Assembly: GCA_000708835.1 (NCBI GenBank)
Contig: DF237349.1
Span: forward strand, 21,216-85,215
Source: Klebsormidium nitens
Lineage: Eukaryota; Streptophyta; Klebsormidiophyceae; Klebsormidiales; Klebsormidiaceae
Reading direction: 5' to 3'
Length of the DNA: 64,000 nucleotides
Below the pieces are notes generated by a model that saw only the letters and a list, made by a program, of their open reading frames with translations, did not search any database and had not been told where the DNA came from. Positions 1-11,538 of the stretch are shown piece by piece. The translations under genes and the position numbers were made by a program. Each line of letters starts with the position of its first letter. Position 1 is the stretch's first letter.

Positions 1-435
1 TTGCTAGACTGCATAGCAAAGGTGCGAAAATCTCACATCAGATGCCTCTGGATTTTCCCTTTCGGCCAGCAGAATAGGGTAAAAGGCCACAGTATGGAAT
101 TGAAACATGGTGGTAGCCTGTGCTATGCTCCAAGTTCTGTTCTGCGAGCTTTGATAATACGTTGAGTATAGCCTTGTGGCTTTTTAGCCCTTTCCAGCTG
201 CTTCTTCAGTTGACCCGGTTTCTGAAGTAGGGTGACACACAAAAGCGCTGGCAGTGTCAATTCTCAATTTCACCTGGCAGGACAGTATAGGTGACACATC
301 ATCAACATACTGGATTGAAGTACAAATCGAAGACGTGCGTTAGATTCTGTGGTGCCACAGGGATTCCTCCTGCCTCTAACCCACGTCTTTGGTTTAACTA
401 CCGCCATACTTAACCCACTTCACATACGTTTTCAG
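1..435. other. Upstream intron or unresolved 5' part of the SUMT gene
   Basis: No coding segment matching the N-terminal half of a uroporphyrinogen methyltransferase could be found here. The last bases (ending ttttcag at 435) form a good 3' splice site for the exon that follows, so the right part of this stretch is most likely intron and the earlier exons lie to the left of the window. Confidence 0.5.
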
Positions 436-1071
436 GATGAGATCCACGAGCTGCTTCTCAGCTTTGCTGAGGCGGGCGCTACAGTCCTGCGCCTCAAGGG
501 GGGCGACCCGCTTGTCTTCGGAAGGGGTGGGGAGGAGATGGACTTTCTCGAAATGAAGGGCATCCACGTGCAAATTGTTCCGGGCATAACGGCGGCCTCT
601 GGAATCTCGGCATCCTTGGGGATCCCCCTGACTCACCGGGGAGTGGCAAACAACGTTAGGTTCCTCACGGGGCATTCTCGGAAGGGGGGGCACGATCCCC
701 TGTTCGTGGCGGGGGGGGCAGCGGACCCTGACACGACGCTTGTGGTTTACATGGGGTTAGCCACGTTACCCGCTCTGGTAACCCGGTTAGTAGAAAACGG
801 GTTACCAGCGGATACGCCGGCGGTTGCGGTCGAGCGGGGGACGACTCCCGAGCAAAGAACGGTGTTTGGGGAGTTGACACAGTTGCACGATCTGGTAGAA
901 AAAGCACAGCTGGTGTCACCGACGTTGATCATGATCGGTCAAGTGGTGGCCCTCTCGCACCTGTGGCCGCATGGAGCGAAGGCGGACGTCGGGCGGATCT
1001 CGGGAAAGGAGCTGCCAATTGGGCCACGGGATAGGGCGCTTCGGCCAGCAGAGGATGTGGCCTGCTCTTGA
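436..1071 (+). CDS. UPM1: Uroporphyrinogen III C-methyltransferase (SUMT), last exon only
   Basis: This exon encodes the C-terminal 211 residues of an S-adenosylmethionine-dependent uroporphyrinogen III methyltransferase. The enzyme adds two methyl groups to uroporphyrinogen III to give precorrin-2, the first step of siroheme synthesis; in plants it is plastidial. Visible family motifs are GGDPLVFGRGGEE (SAM-binding region), PGITAASG and GIPLTHRG, followed by the usual VVYMG and a C-terminal SPTLIMIGQVV strand. The exon opens after the acceptor ttttcag at 435, in the frame reading DEIHELLLSFAEAGATVLRL, and ends at TGA 1069-1071. The N-terminal exons are outside the window or were not recognised, so the gene is partial here. 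An ATG-like start further upstream in the same frame would lie in the intron and is not used. Confidence 0.9.
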   Translation, partial: DEIHELLLSFAEAGATVLRLKGGDPLVFGRGGEEMDFLEMKGIHVQIVPGITAASGISASLGIPLTHRGVANNVRFLTGHSRKGGHDPLFVAGGAADPDTTLVVYMGLATLPALVTRLVENGLPADTPAVAVERGTTPEQRTVFGELTQLHDLVEKAQLVSPTLIMIGQVVALSHLWPHGAKADVGRISGKELPIGPRDRALRPAEDVACS

Positions 1072-3121
1072 GTTCCAGTACGGGGGATTTAAGCCGGCTT
1101 GGGCTCTGGACACAGCGTGGTGTAAGGTTGAGGGAACGGTGTGAAGTATGGACAAAAGCTGAAATCTGTGTGTAATTTTTGGAGATAGGTAGTCTGCTTA
1201 AGTGTTGCTGGTGAATTTCGGTGGCAGATGTATTGCATTCACGCAGCACGTGCTTTGTGCATCCACAGCTAGGAGCTAGTACAGTCTCTGCATGAGGGCT
1301 CTTACAATGTTATAAATACCTTACTAATTAGCCTGTCCTTAAGGTTAACTAGGATAAGTACGTCACTCAGTAGTACGGTAGTGGGTAGAGGTTATGAGAG
1401 GGATGCTTCTTTCTGTGCAACATAACACAGAGTGGCAAACGTTTGGATAGCAGCAAACATTTCAGTCGCAAAGAGGGCTTGAAGCAATTGATCAATGAGT
1501 CTGGGCCACATTGGCTTAGTACTAAGGTTGTTGAAGCGCAGTGACCGGTCACACTGACAACTTTTCAAGAGATGAACAATTAATTGGCATTAAACTTATA
1601 CCTTACTTCTCCACAATTGAAATAACTTTATTGACAGTCAGATATTGCATGCGCTTAGGTACTGTTCCGTTCGTTGAAACCGTCGGAGTGATCGACCAAC
1701 ATGGCATGTATCTTTCAGCATTTATCATAGCCGGGGGCCATTTAAGAAATGGATAAGCATGTTTGTGATGCATCCGCCCATGATATTGTTGCACTCGTCA
1801 GTATACTAGTCAAAAACTTTCTTCTAGCTGCAGCCCGACCACGTCGGTCTAAACGACCACGTCGATCAATAATCTCAAGAAACTTAATTGTTCAGTCGGA
1901 GCTCCTCGATCGGTGCTGTCTCAACTTCCAACCGTTAAACGTAAAGTCACGATTGTATGCAGCTGCACGCTCAGCTACCATATTCAATTGCGTGGCGGGC
2001 GCCTCAACCATGCACATGCGTCCGACTTTGCACTGAGCAGATCTTTGTACGTTGATATGCAGGCTTCCGTGAGTCCGCGACATTCTGAATCGCGCCGGCA
2101 GCCTCGAATGATCCATGTCAGAGTCCAGTATAGCAATCAAAGTCCTGACCGCTTTCAATCATGCGACGTATATAAGCAAAACATACGCTGTCGAGTTGCG
2201 CATGTTGGCACAAGCCTAGTGGCACTAATTCGACGTACTTCTGCATTGCCGGCCGGGAAATCGGTTCCATGGAAACGGCCCTCATAGGAACGATAGATCA
2301 ACGCCATTAATTGAGACACTGCCAAGGGTTTCCAATTGGTCCTTTCAGCTTGGAAGGGCGCGATACTTAATCAATCAGGGACGACGACGCACGTGGCCAG
2401 GTGCCTGCGGAAGCTTTCTATAGAGAAAATTGATCCAACCGTCAATGACTTCTCTAAACGCGACCTAGGTTTGGCCTCCAACCGGTACCGACCTGATTTG
2501 AAGGTCGAATTATCGTATCAGATGATCTGATTTTTCCTAAGCGGGGTTGATGCCAGCTAGCTCAAGTATTCCACGTAGCGCAACGAATCAAAAGCTACTG
2601 AACCTGCCGCACTTGCGAGCAGCAAGATAATGATCCTAGCGTGACGTCGCAATCGTACTTCTTTGCTATGCACGCAGGGTTCTATACGTACCAACTTATC
2701 TGCATCACGTTGGATACGTGCCACCTCGCGTGCGACGCGGCACTAGCCCAAATGAATGGCTAACTGTTCTGTCGTATTTCGTAGCTATCAACCGAGTGCT
2801 TCTTTTGACCCGAGACGTCTCAACTACGTCGGTTGTGTAAAACGTCCCTAGCTTCTCAGCAGAGATCGTCGAAGGACGCCGAACGGAGTAAAGTGTGCCA
2901 AACAACGCTGTCTGTCTATCATGATGATACCAGCCGCCTATTTTACGAGAATCCGTAAAGTTACGACTCACGCTGCACGCATTGCTCTTCTTCTGAGACA
3001 GACTGATCGGATGACGCGCGCTTTCACGTTACAGCCCACCTTGTGCGCGAGCGCGAGCTAGTACGATTCCCTGACAACGCGCGCGCGTGTGTGCGCGCAC
3101 TCTTAACTCGCGGCGGCGCTC
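1072..3121. other. Intergenic region, nothing recognised
   Basis: Two kilobases between the 3' ends of SUMT (+) and the LTP-TLC gene (-), which are convergent. I see no conserved coding segment, RNA gene or long repeat. A short GC/GT-alternating patch (gcgcgcgcgtgtgtgcgcgc) lies at about 3078-3098. Confidence 0.6.
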
Positions 3122-5893
3122 TTACACATTCTCGATGTCCTGATCTATAGCGTCGTGAATCTTTATGCTCGCCTGGTGCGCGAACGTGCGCGCGCGCTGC
3201 AGGCTAGTCTGCCGTACGAAACGCGCACTCGCCGGCGCACTCTGGCTCCGGTTGAACGCGGGCGCCTTCTGCTCCTCTTCGGGCGCGGCTTCCAGCTGCC
3301 ACGTCACCGTCTTCTCCGCGGCGTCGCTGCCATCATCACCAGACGGGGAGTCGTCACCGCTGAGGTCGGCTGAGCGCGCGCGCGCCTCGAGCCGCGTCGC
3401 GATGACGTGGATGATGTAGACGGAGTAGAGTTGGGAGGCGAAGAGAGCCATGTTGAGGAAAGGGAGCAGGATGGGCCATACGATATGCCAGTTGGTGCCG
3501 CTGCGTGACGCGGACGGCTCGTCGTACTGGGTAACGTAGAAGTCGATCAGGAGTGCCCACGTCAGCACGTTGATGACGAGCTTGAAGACGAGGACCTGCC
3601 ACGTGGAGATCTGCAGAAAGGGCACTCCTGAGAAAGTGTCGGAGTGTTAGCAAGAATGGAGGCCAGAGCCGAGCCAAAACAAACCCAGGCCGCGGCAGAT
3701 TGAGAGCGACAGTCAAAAAATGGACTCTGATCTCGCGCCGTCAATTGGAGCAGCCGAGTCGAATGTGTTGGTGAAGTCATCCGAGTCCGACACCTGAGTA
3801 TTGAGATGTGTCTACGCGTCCAGAACCAAGGCAACAACGGCTTTCAAAGGCCTGGTTTCTTTACGTCAGTGGACCGGTCAGTGTCCGAACGGTCGTTGAA
3901 CAGACTCTATACGGCACCTCAGACAAGGCAAGGTTCTGTCAAGGTCTAGGGAAGAGGAAGAAACTAGCTGGAGATAATTGAATTGCATTCCGAACCGCCT
4001 GAAGACATCGGCGCTCAAACCGACAGTCTTCAGACGGGGTTCAGAAACGTTCGTTCTTTGCAACGGTTTTTTTAGACCCAAACAAATGGATACATGCTGC
4101 CCCGCTCGACCCGAATCACAGCACCAAATATTGGAAAGAATCATGCGAGTCGGAGTAAGGACTTTTGGGTAGGATAATAGAAACTCAGAGCGTTCGCAAG
4201 GCACGAAATTCGTTGCTCGCTCATCGCTGGCACGCGACATGAGAATTCGCGCTCGCGCTCCTTTTCCTGACAGGCGCGGCCCAGGGGTGACGCAGCGGGT
4301 AACTCGGAGCGCACAAGTTTCTTTCTGGTTTAAGACGCAAGCACACCATCAGACTCTCGCGCGCGCTCACCTTCATGACGCGCGCGGCCCAAGGGTGCCC
4401 CAGCCGGTACATGGCGAGCCCCACGAACGTCAGCTGTTCCGTCGACGCGTGAAGCGATACGAGCAGCCCAAACCTCTGGAACGCGCGCGCCTCGGCGGAC
4501 GGCGCGTCGTCCTTGCTCGAGAAGTCCAGCAGCACGATCAGCAGGATCGTCACCACGTGGTGCAGCATGAGCGGAATTCCGGTCTCGTTCCGGTAGACGA
4601 GCTCGAAGACGTACAGGCTCGCGATCAGCAGCAGCCCGATGCGCGCGTTTGTCGCGGCCGCGACCGAGCCGCTCCGCCCGAAGAACAGCACGTCCCCGCC
4701 GTAGGCCAACGTCAGCACGAGCGCAGCTGACGTCACCAGAATCTCGAGGAGGTACGTCGCAGTGTTCCGCTGCTTGAGCGCGGACAGCGTCCGGTAGGGC
4801 GGCGCCCGCCGGCGGAGCGCGGAGTGCGCGACCGCGCACAGGACCCAGTAGATCAGCAGGAGGGTAATCATATTGGGCACGAGCGCGCGCCACAGGTATG
4901 GATCGGACCTTACGGCGAGCGTCGGGCAGTGGCCATTTGTTTCGCCGTACCAGTTGGTCTGCAGCCCGTAGTCGGTCCAGCAGTCGGACAGAACCTGGGA
5001 GGGTAAGTGGTGGGTTGGTGAATGCGCTTCGACTCTATCTGAGTAACGTGAAGTCTGAGTCAGGTATCGCTCTGATATTCTGGCGGAATACGCGTCAAGG
5101 CTGCGTCAATCGACTTGCAAATGGCTCAAAGCAGCGAAACGAAGGAAAGTCGGGAGCCTCAGTGAGCGCCAGATCATCGGCGACATAAAGTGCACATGAG
5201 TTGAAAGAACAGATACCAAGTCCCTTTAAACCAGGCGTACATTATCCGACAAAGCGCAGCCTTTCGTTGAAGAATAATCTGGGGTGCTAGATTTCACCAT
5301 CTCCAAAACCGCAAAGCCTGACAGGCGGTTGTAACCTATAAGCGTCTTAGAACACAAGATCGAACGGGCCAAAAGCATGTGCCCCGACATCTTCGACCTT
5401 CGCCAGAAGGCGAGTTGTATACCTTCTTCAAAGATCCTTGACTTACGAGCCGACGCGGCCGCCTCACCTTGTTGAAGTCGACCCCAAACCCGAGCGCCAC
5501 GTGGAGCCCCGTGGTTGCGACGTCCGGCAGGCACAGACAGTTTCTGGTTGACGCTTTAGTCCCGGGCGCGAAGGCCGCGTCAATCGCCGCGCAACACACT
5601 TCGGACGCGCCCCCCAAACAGCTCTCCATGGGGGTTAACAAATCTCTAACCGAGCAGTCGACCACCGGGTTACCGGGCAAATCGTCTAGGTTCATATCCG
5701 GCTGGTTTGCCAGGTTTTGCGCGAGAATATCGGCAGCAGAAACCGGCTGAGGTGACCGGTTCTGCAGACCCGGGCGGATATTGCCATTGGCGGCTAGCTT
5801 GGCGTTTTCGACGTCGTAGGCGCTCGGTAGCGCGACGGCATGCGGACAAGTGGAATCACCGTCTGACCCGGCCCGGAGGCTGAGGCCGGCCAT
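3122..5893 (-). CDS. Fusion of an 8-cysteine LTP-like domain with a TLC membrane domain
   Basis: Three exons: 5893-5468, 4994-4371, 3610-3122 (512 residues, all junctions phase 0). Residues about 70-160 carry the plant 8-cysteine pattern C-x11-C-x7-CC-x17-CLC-x25-C-x17-C. The seventh and eighth cysteines come from exon 2, so the motif only forms after splicing, which supports the model. Exons 2-3 then give a TLC (TRAM/LAG1/CLN8) region with several hydrophobic spans, the block YVFELVYRNETG and the paired histidines of LMLHHVVTILL. The C-terminal tail (about 100 residues) is polar and Ser/Arg-rich. TLC proteins act in ER lipid synthesis or sensing; LTP domains bind lipids, so a lipid role is inferred, not shown. 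No signal peptide follows the ATG at 5893. An in-frame stop lies just upstream, but a short extra 5' exon cannot be excluded. Confidence 0.8.
4240..4320 (-). repeat. Decayed copy of the 3' end of LTP-TLC exon 2
   Basis: The intron downstream of exon 2 contains a degraded second copy of the exon's donor end. Exon 2 ends LGHPWAARVMK; here the same strand reads LRHPWAAPVRK about 125 bp further on. It is probably not used, since the next exon follows the first copy in frame. Confidence 0.6.
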
Positions 5894-6254
5894 GACTAGC
5901 CTATACTAGGAAACCGTCCCGCTCGTCTTCACTGTCCGACCAAAAAAGTATCACACATCAAGGCCCCAACCGTCTCATGCAGTGCAAGTGACTTTCTGTG
6001 ATCACGAAGTAGCTAAAATGCCAGACAACCGCATCCACGCATGCATGAGTTGTATGAGGAAAGACGGATTGATGATGCTTCACCGATCCTCCAGTCAGTT
6101 ATATAGGTTTATCGTAGGTTAGCGAGCTCTAGGCTAGGCTCCCAGTGCCAGGGTACTCCACTTTTTAAATGAGAGCGATTTAACTCCGGTTCTAAGATTT
6201 CACGGGCCGCCACTAGCATCCTGTTCTCTAAAGCACCGCAATGAGGGGCCCCGC
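5894..6254. other. Short intergenic spacer between two minus-strand genes
   Basis: 360 bp between the MRS2 stop codon and the first recognised ATG of the LTP-TLC gene. It must hold the MRS2 3' UTR and the LTP-TLC promoter and 5' UTR. No conserved coding sequence is seen, though a small signal-peptide exon for the LTP-TLC gene could be hidden here. Confidence 0.5.
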
Positions 6255-9200
6255 TCACATAACAATCAGGTTCTGCCGTTTGGCGTACGCGATGACCGCG
6301 AAAAAGATGACGAACATCCCGAATATGCTGCTCCCCACCACCCACTTGAACATGGACCCTTTGTGGTAAAGCTTGTTTGGGATGTTCATTCCGAACACGC
6401 CGACCACGACCGTGTAGCAGCCGACTACGAAGGTTGCTGTCGTCAGCATGAGCTGCATCGTCAGCAGGATGTTACGCTGGTTGTCCAGCTCGATGTTGAT
6501 GTAGTCCTCCGTGTCGTCGATGAACTCGTTCAGCTGCACGAGCGAGCGCCACGTGTCAGCCCGTCATTCAAAGTCTTCGATGCAATCAGTCGGGGAGTAA
6601 AGGTTGCAATGACGAGTCCTATTCGCCCCCTGCAACTTTCGAGGGTTCCTCCAAGCAGAGCGGCAGAAGGACGACCGTAGCCTTCGTCCAGAATCCCAAC
6701 AGAAATCATAGGGTGAGGGAGGTCTTACTCTACAAACAGATTGACTCGACATGGCTTGTTTCATATCCCAAGCGCTTCCCCAATCAGCCCTTTAAGAAAT
6801 CGTACAGAAAAGCGACGTAGAAAGCCTGCTTGTTAAGCGAGTAAGTCCGCGCACAGGCAAACACTGCAAATGTGCTCCTTCAAAACCTACGTGATTTCCG
6901 CTCCCAGACGAGAAGAGACTGACCATAAGGAGAGGACGAAGGCAAATCGCGACCACCCTTTTAGGAGAGGCGTCAAACCGCAGAAGACATTTTCAATTGT
7001 CCTCTTTCTAGGTATAAGGCCGCACATTCAACCGGTGGGCACGGAACAACCTTAAACTCAGAACGGGAACGGCGATGTGCTGATGCTTTGAAAGAGACGC
7101 GAGCCTACCGTGGAGAGCTTATTGAGCGAGGTGTCGATCTGTAGAAAGTACGACTCGAGCAGCATCTCCAGCTCCTCCACGTCGAACTTGCCGTCGCTGC
7201 TGTCGCTGTCGCTGTCGCTCTCCATCTGGCTCAGCGCGCCGGACGCGCGCCGGCTGCTGGCCCTGTTGAGCGAAAAAGGCAGGTTAAGTCCCGGTCAACC
7301 CGGTGAAAAAGGCAGGTTAAGTCCCGGTCAACCCGGTGAAAAAGGCAGGTTAAGTCCCGGTCAACCCGGTGAAAAGGGCAGCTTAAGTTTCGGCAATCCG
7401 GAAGAATATCACCCGTGATGTCCAACATGCTCGACGATAGACTGGAGAATACCATCACCCGAAACTTACTTAGGCGTAATTCCCGAACATGGCTGGAATT
7501 TCCGTGAACGAAATCGTTCGTAATAAACAATGTGACGAATCGGTTGCCCGCCTGTCAAGGCACTGGCGGTTTCAAAACCGCTGCAGCTTCCTAGCTGGCT
7601 CAGCGCGCCACACGCACGCCGGATTGAAGGATCGGAAAAAAAGAGACGGATGGAAAGCGAGAATCTGCAACGGCACAACACTGATTTCTGACTTCCGAAG
7701 GTTTCGCGCTCTCCTTCGAACACATGTAGACTGACCCGCTGTCAAATCCCGGCTGGCCCTGCTGCTGTTCACGCTCTCTTCGATCAAACCAGAAGGCAGG
7801 TTCAGATTTGACAAGGTACTAAAGTGTTCGATAGGTTTGAAGGCTGCCAGTGATTGGGCACGTGATAGGTTGGCTGCCTTCCCAAAAACTTCAAAAACCG
7901 GTGACCGAGAACCATCCGTTTTGACTAATTCCGAGAGTCATGCTATAGCAAAGGAAAGCAAAGTACGGAAGCCTGATTGAACACTCGCCCCACCGGCCTA
8001 CCTTTAGATGACAATCTACGAAAGAAAGTTTGATATGATCCTCACCGGAACATGACTACTTCGATATTTTATTGTCCGGCACGACCCTGACTCCCACACG
8101 CAAGATGTTCTCTGGGCGGATTTTAAAGTGACGCCTTCAAATTCGAAAGCAAAACAAGATTTTGCTCTGGATTCTGGGCGGATCTTAAAGTGACGCATTC
8201 AAACTAGAAAGCAAGAAGAAAACTTTGCTCCAGAATGCACCAGGACATGACCATCGGCGAAATCAGCGCCTCCTCGTTTAGCGCAACCGCGAACTCCGCG
8301 CGCAACACCTCCTTCCCGGCGTTCAGAAAGTCCTGCTTTGACAACGAAGCTCCGCACAAAACCTTGATGAATCGCCCGAAACATAAGCACGAGATAAAAG
8401 ATCCTGCTTCAAAAGGATAAGTGAGAACATAACCACCTACGGCGCCTACCGAGACATCGGCGAATTCAACACTTGGTCTTTCGGCGCAATCGCAAGCTCC
8501 GGGCGCGAGCCCTCTTTCCGGGCGCCAGAAAGTTCTCCTTTTGAGCACGAACTAAGCACAGGAAAATTGATAAAACGCTCACCGAGACATGACCATGGGC
8601 GAGTTCAGGATTTCGTCGTCCGGCGCAACCGTGAACCCCGCGCGCGATGCCTCCTTCTGAGCGTTCAGCATCTTGCGCGTCAGGTACATATCGTCCATGT
8701 CGCCGTCGTCGTCCAACAGCTGCTCCAGCTCGTCGCGCACCTGCAAAGAATTCTAAAAACCGGTTGGCCTCTCTGAACACCCGTCTTATTTTCTTTTGAC
8801 ATAAAGAGCTTCATCATGCGATCCGAAATCAGGTACTAGACGGGCTGCAGATTCGTTATCTCCCCATCGTCGTCCAAGAACTGTTTCCAGCTCGCTGCGC
8901 ACCTGCAGAGAGTAAGCCGGAAGTCCGTTTGAACCCCTCTGAAATTGCTCTCGACCCACCACTCCCAAAACTTGGCGGGATCATGTCGCCGTCAAGAATC
9001 ACTTAGCAGCTGCTCCATCTTGTGCACCTGCCAAAAGGGTCTCCTCTTAACACCTGCAAAAAGGGTCTTCTCTCAACCCGTCTTAACCAAAAACCGCTGG
9101 TCTCAGAATTCCCAATGAGGTACTGAGTGGGCTGCAAAGTTTCCCAACAGCTACTGCAGCCCGTCGCACGCCCGCAAGAAGGGACAGAAGCGCCCCTCTC

Positions 9201-11538
9201 GACCTCTCTTAATAAATCTAAAAATAAAATATAAATATAAATCTATCCACCAAAATTGGGTAAGATTCACAAAATCCAAATGAGGTACTCAATGAGCTAC
9301 GAAGCCATCCTGAGGCCGTTGCTGCCCCAGACAGGTCCAATCCATGCTGCTTTTCCAGTGACGGGGAGAACCTGATCATGCTTTTGCGACATAGACACGG
9401 CGGAAACGAAAGCAAGGCCAGTCCAGCTGGGCGCTGGAGGGGCTTGAAGGAGGAAAATCAGAAAGCGGCAGTTAACAGTGTTATCCACGCGACACTGAGA
9501 TATCTACACGCTTGATGCCTGACGTAGAACAAGCCAATAGGGGAACAGAACACAAGAGCGAAACTGTCGTTGTACTGCTGCAGCATCTGCCAGTAAGAAA
9601 CACCAGTCGACGGACTTCGGTCTCTGCAAGCCAGCACAGAAGTCAACCGCTTGCAGACCACCACTTTAAGCAAGGCATTCCTACAGCGATAACTTGCAAT
9701 ACCTGAGCTCTGCACGATGACGTAATGCAAACACCTGAAGAAGACACGTACTTGTTTCGAGGTTGACAGCTAGCCTAAAAATACCAATCGAATCCACGAC
9801 GACATATGCACCGCACCTACCTTCTGCACCCTGGCCGTGAGACGCGTCAGCCGACTCTTGAGCCCTCTGACCCGGTCCAGGTTCATCACCGTCACCTTTG
9901 CCGTGAGCTCGTCCAGGGCCGGATACGCGTCGCCCTCGAGCTCTTGCGTCCGAGCGTCGAGGTAACTACACACCTGCAGATTTGAGGAAGTCGTTCAGGG
10001 ACTACAGATTTGTACGTGGGAGTTTGCGGAGTGCTTGTCTACGGGCTTGAAATGGTTCAAAAAGCACGTTGAGGTAACTACAAACCTGCACATTTGGAGG
10101 GGTACTTCAGTGACTCTCCTTGACGGGGGAATATTGCGAAGTGCTTCTGAACGGGCTTTGAATGCTTCAGACAGCACTGAAATTGGGAGTGTTATTCTTG
10201 CCGTAAGCTCGTCGGGGCCGGGTATGCGTCGCCCTCGAGCTCTTGCATCCGCGCGTCGAAATAAGTACACACCAGTATTTCGGTCAGAACGGGATTACGG
10301 GACTTTTCGGAGTGCTTGTGAATGGGCTTGAGAAGGTTACAGAGAGCACTAGATCTGGGAGTGTAATCTTTGCCGTGAGCTCGTCCAGGGCCGGGTATGC
10401 GTCGCCCTCCAGCTCTTGAGTCCGAGCGTCAAGGAAACTACACACCTGGAGAATGAGGAGAGATTCCACTGACAACGGGAATTGTGCAAGTTTGCGGAAT
10501 GCTTGTGAAGGGGCTTGAGATGGTTCAGAAAGGACTTGATATTGGAGTTAATTTCTTGCGGTGAGCTCGTCCAGGGCCAGGGAATGCGTCGCCCTCGAGC
10601 TCTTGTGTCCGAGCGTCCAGATAACTACACACCTGTGAAGTAGGGGCGTGCATTTGAGTCACGGAGGGTGTCGACGATTTGCAGAGTGCTCGTAAAGTGA
10701 TACAGACAAGACGAGGTTGCTTGAAAGAGGGTCTTCTCTCCCAGCATCCACAGCACCTCAGCTAACACTACCTTTGACAAAAGAAGGAGACAAGGAGAGA
10801 ATGAAAGGAAAAGGAAAAGGCACAAAGGCGTCGATCAGATCAAGCTGACCACTCCAGCCTGCGATGACCAAACAATATCAGAAGACATTTGCCATCATTG
10901 GTACGGATCCTTCGACCAGATCTTTTTGTCAGATCCGCGTGGTCTTACTGTCGACATTGGGATGGCATGATGAACGAACATCTTACATAACGCGGCCTAT
11001 GAAGCAAGAGGAAAAGCTGATAAGCTTTTGGCTGATTGACAACGCCAATGTCTGAACAAACTCAGATCCCCCGGACAGTCTAATAAAATGTACTCACCGC
11101 CTCAAGCGCCACCTCCATCACGCGGAACTCGAACGGCAGCGAATCGTGGTTCTGCATCCCGTTCGCCCGGTCCGGGCTCGCCGCCTCCTCCCTCAGGGGG
11201 CTCGTCGCCGGCAGCGAGATCCGCCTCCTGAGCTCCTCCACAAACGGGATCACCGCCGCGCTGTTTGCATTGAGCAGCAGGACCTCTTCTGCCGTGATGA
11301 TCGCCTTGATGTGCTCCAAGTTCAGCACGATCGCCTTCTCGCGCCCCAGAATGGTCGACGAGTTCGACATCAGCGGCCCGAGGATGCGGAGGTCGCGCGC
11401 GGGGATGGACGCGCGCCGCATGATTGCATATTTGTCCACCTCAAGCACCTCGGTGTTCCCGTAAATGTCGAACCGGAGCCACATGCGGCACCCCGGCTTC
11501 TTCTTCTTCCCGAGCGCGGGGAGGTCTGTGTTCGACAT
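6255..11538 (-). CDS. MRS2: MRS2/CorA-type magnesium transporter
   Basis: Five exons: 11538-11098, 9973-9821, 8740-8583, 7262-7109, 6533-6255; 394 residues from the ATG at 11538. The product is a plant-type MRS2 Mg2+ channel of an organelle, vacuole or plasma membrane. Visible marks are [63 protein letters not shown], the acidic [14 protein letters not shown], and [17 protein letters not shown] leading into two membrane spans. The signature GMN tripeptide sits at about residues 350-352 at the end of the first span. Each join restores the family sequence without gap. The reading frame stays open upstream of 11538 to a stop near 11728 without another in-frame ATG, so a 5' exon spliced near 11600-11640 remains possible. 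The four introns are large for the exon size and full of partial exon copies (listed separately). Confidence 0.93.
7272..7403 (-). repeat. 33-bp minisatellite beside the MRS2 exon 4 acceptor
   Basis: Four head-to-tail copies of a 33-bp unit beginning gaaaaaggcaggttaagtcc start at 7272, 7305, 7338 and 7371. The first three are identical and the fourth is degraded. The array begins 10 bp upstream, in gene direction, of the exon 4 splice acceptor, so it occupies the polypyrimidine/branch-point zone of the intron. Confidence 0.9.
7580..7790 (-). repeat. Decayed copies of the acceptor end of MRS2 exon 4
   Basis: Two blocks resemble the start of exon 4. About 7590-7625 reads tggctcagcgcgcc followed by an acgc-rich stretch, as in the exon at 7226-7255. 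About 7750-7775 reads ggctggccctgctgctgttc, compared with cggctgctggccctgttgag at the exon border. Both lie in the intron upstream of the exon in gene direction. Confidence 0.55.
8155..8550 (-). repeat. Decayed copies of the donor end of MRS2 exon 3
   Basis: At least two degraded copies of the 3' half of exon 3 (8740-8583) lie downstream in the intron. At 8240-8350 the block has gacatgaccatcggcg, ggcgcaaccgcgaactccgcgc-like and ggcgttcagaaag segments; at 8452-8545 the block has gagacatcggcgaattca and gggcgccagaaag segments. A shorter trace lies at 8155-8200. Stops and frameshifts rule out coding use. Confidence 0.7.
8840..9190 (-). repeat. Decayed copies of the acceptor end of MRS2 exon 3
   Basis: Three degraded blocks lie upstream of exon 3 in gene direction, at about 8845-8912, 8980-9035 and 9130-9182. 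Each resembles the exon's first 50-60 bases plus the acceptor (gtcgtccaa..ctg..ccagctcg..gcacctgca). The first keeps the cacctgcag acceptor almost intact; the others are progressively altered. Confidence 0.65.
10068..10640 (-). repeat. Tandem truncated copies of MRS2 exon 2 acceptor end
   Basis: Three clear copies of the first 75-80 bases of exon 2 with its acceptor lie at about 10193-10270, 10365-10450 and 10550-10635, plus a short trace at 10070-10100. Real exon 2 is 9973-9821. The copies share the blocks gagctcgtccagggccgg, gcgtcgccctc, agctcttg and ctacacacctg. The one at 10365-10450 still reads [20 protein letters not shown] without a stop. None carries the second half of the exon. Confidence 0.88.

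Noticed and set aside
7272-7403. CRISPR-like array
   Set aside because: The units are head-to-tail with no spacers and lie in a eukaryotic intron.
10284-10475. A second, separate MRS2 gene fragment
   Set aside because: Only the first part of exon 2 is present, tandemly repeated within the MRS2 intron; it belongs to the exon-end array.
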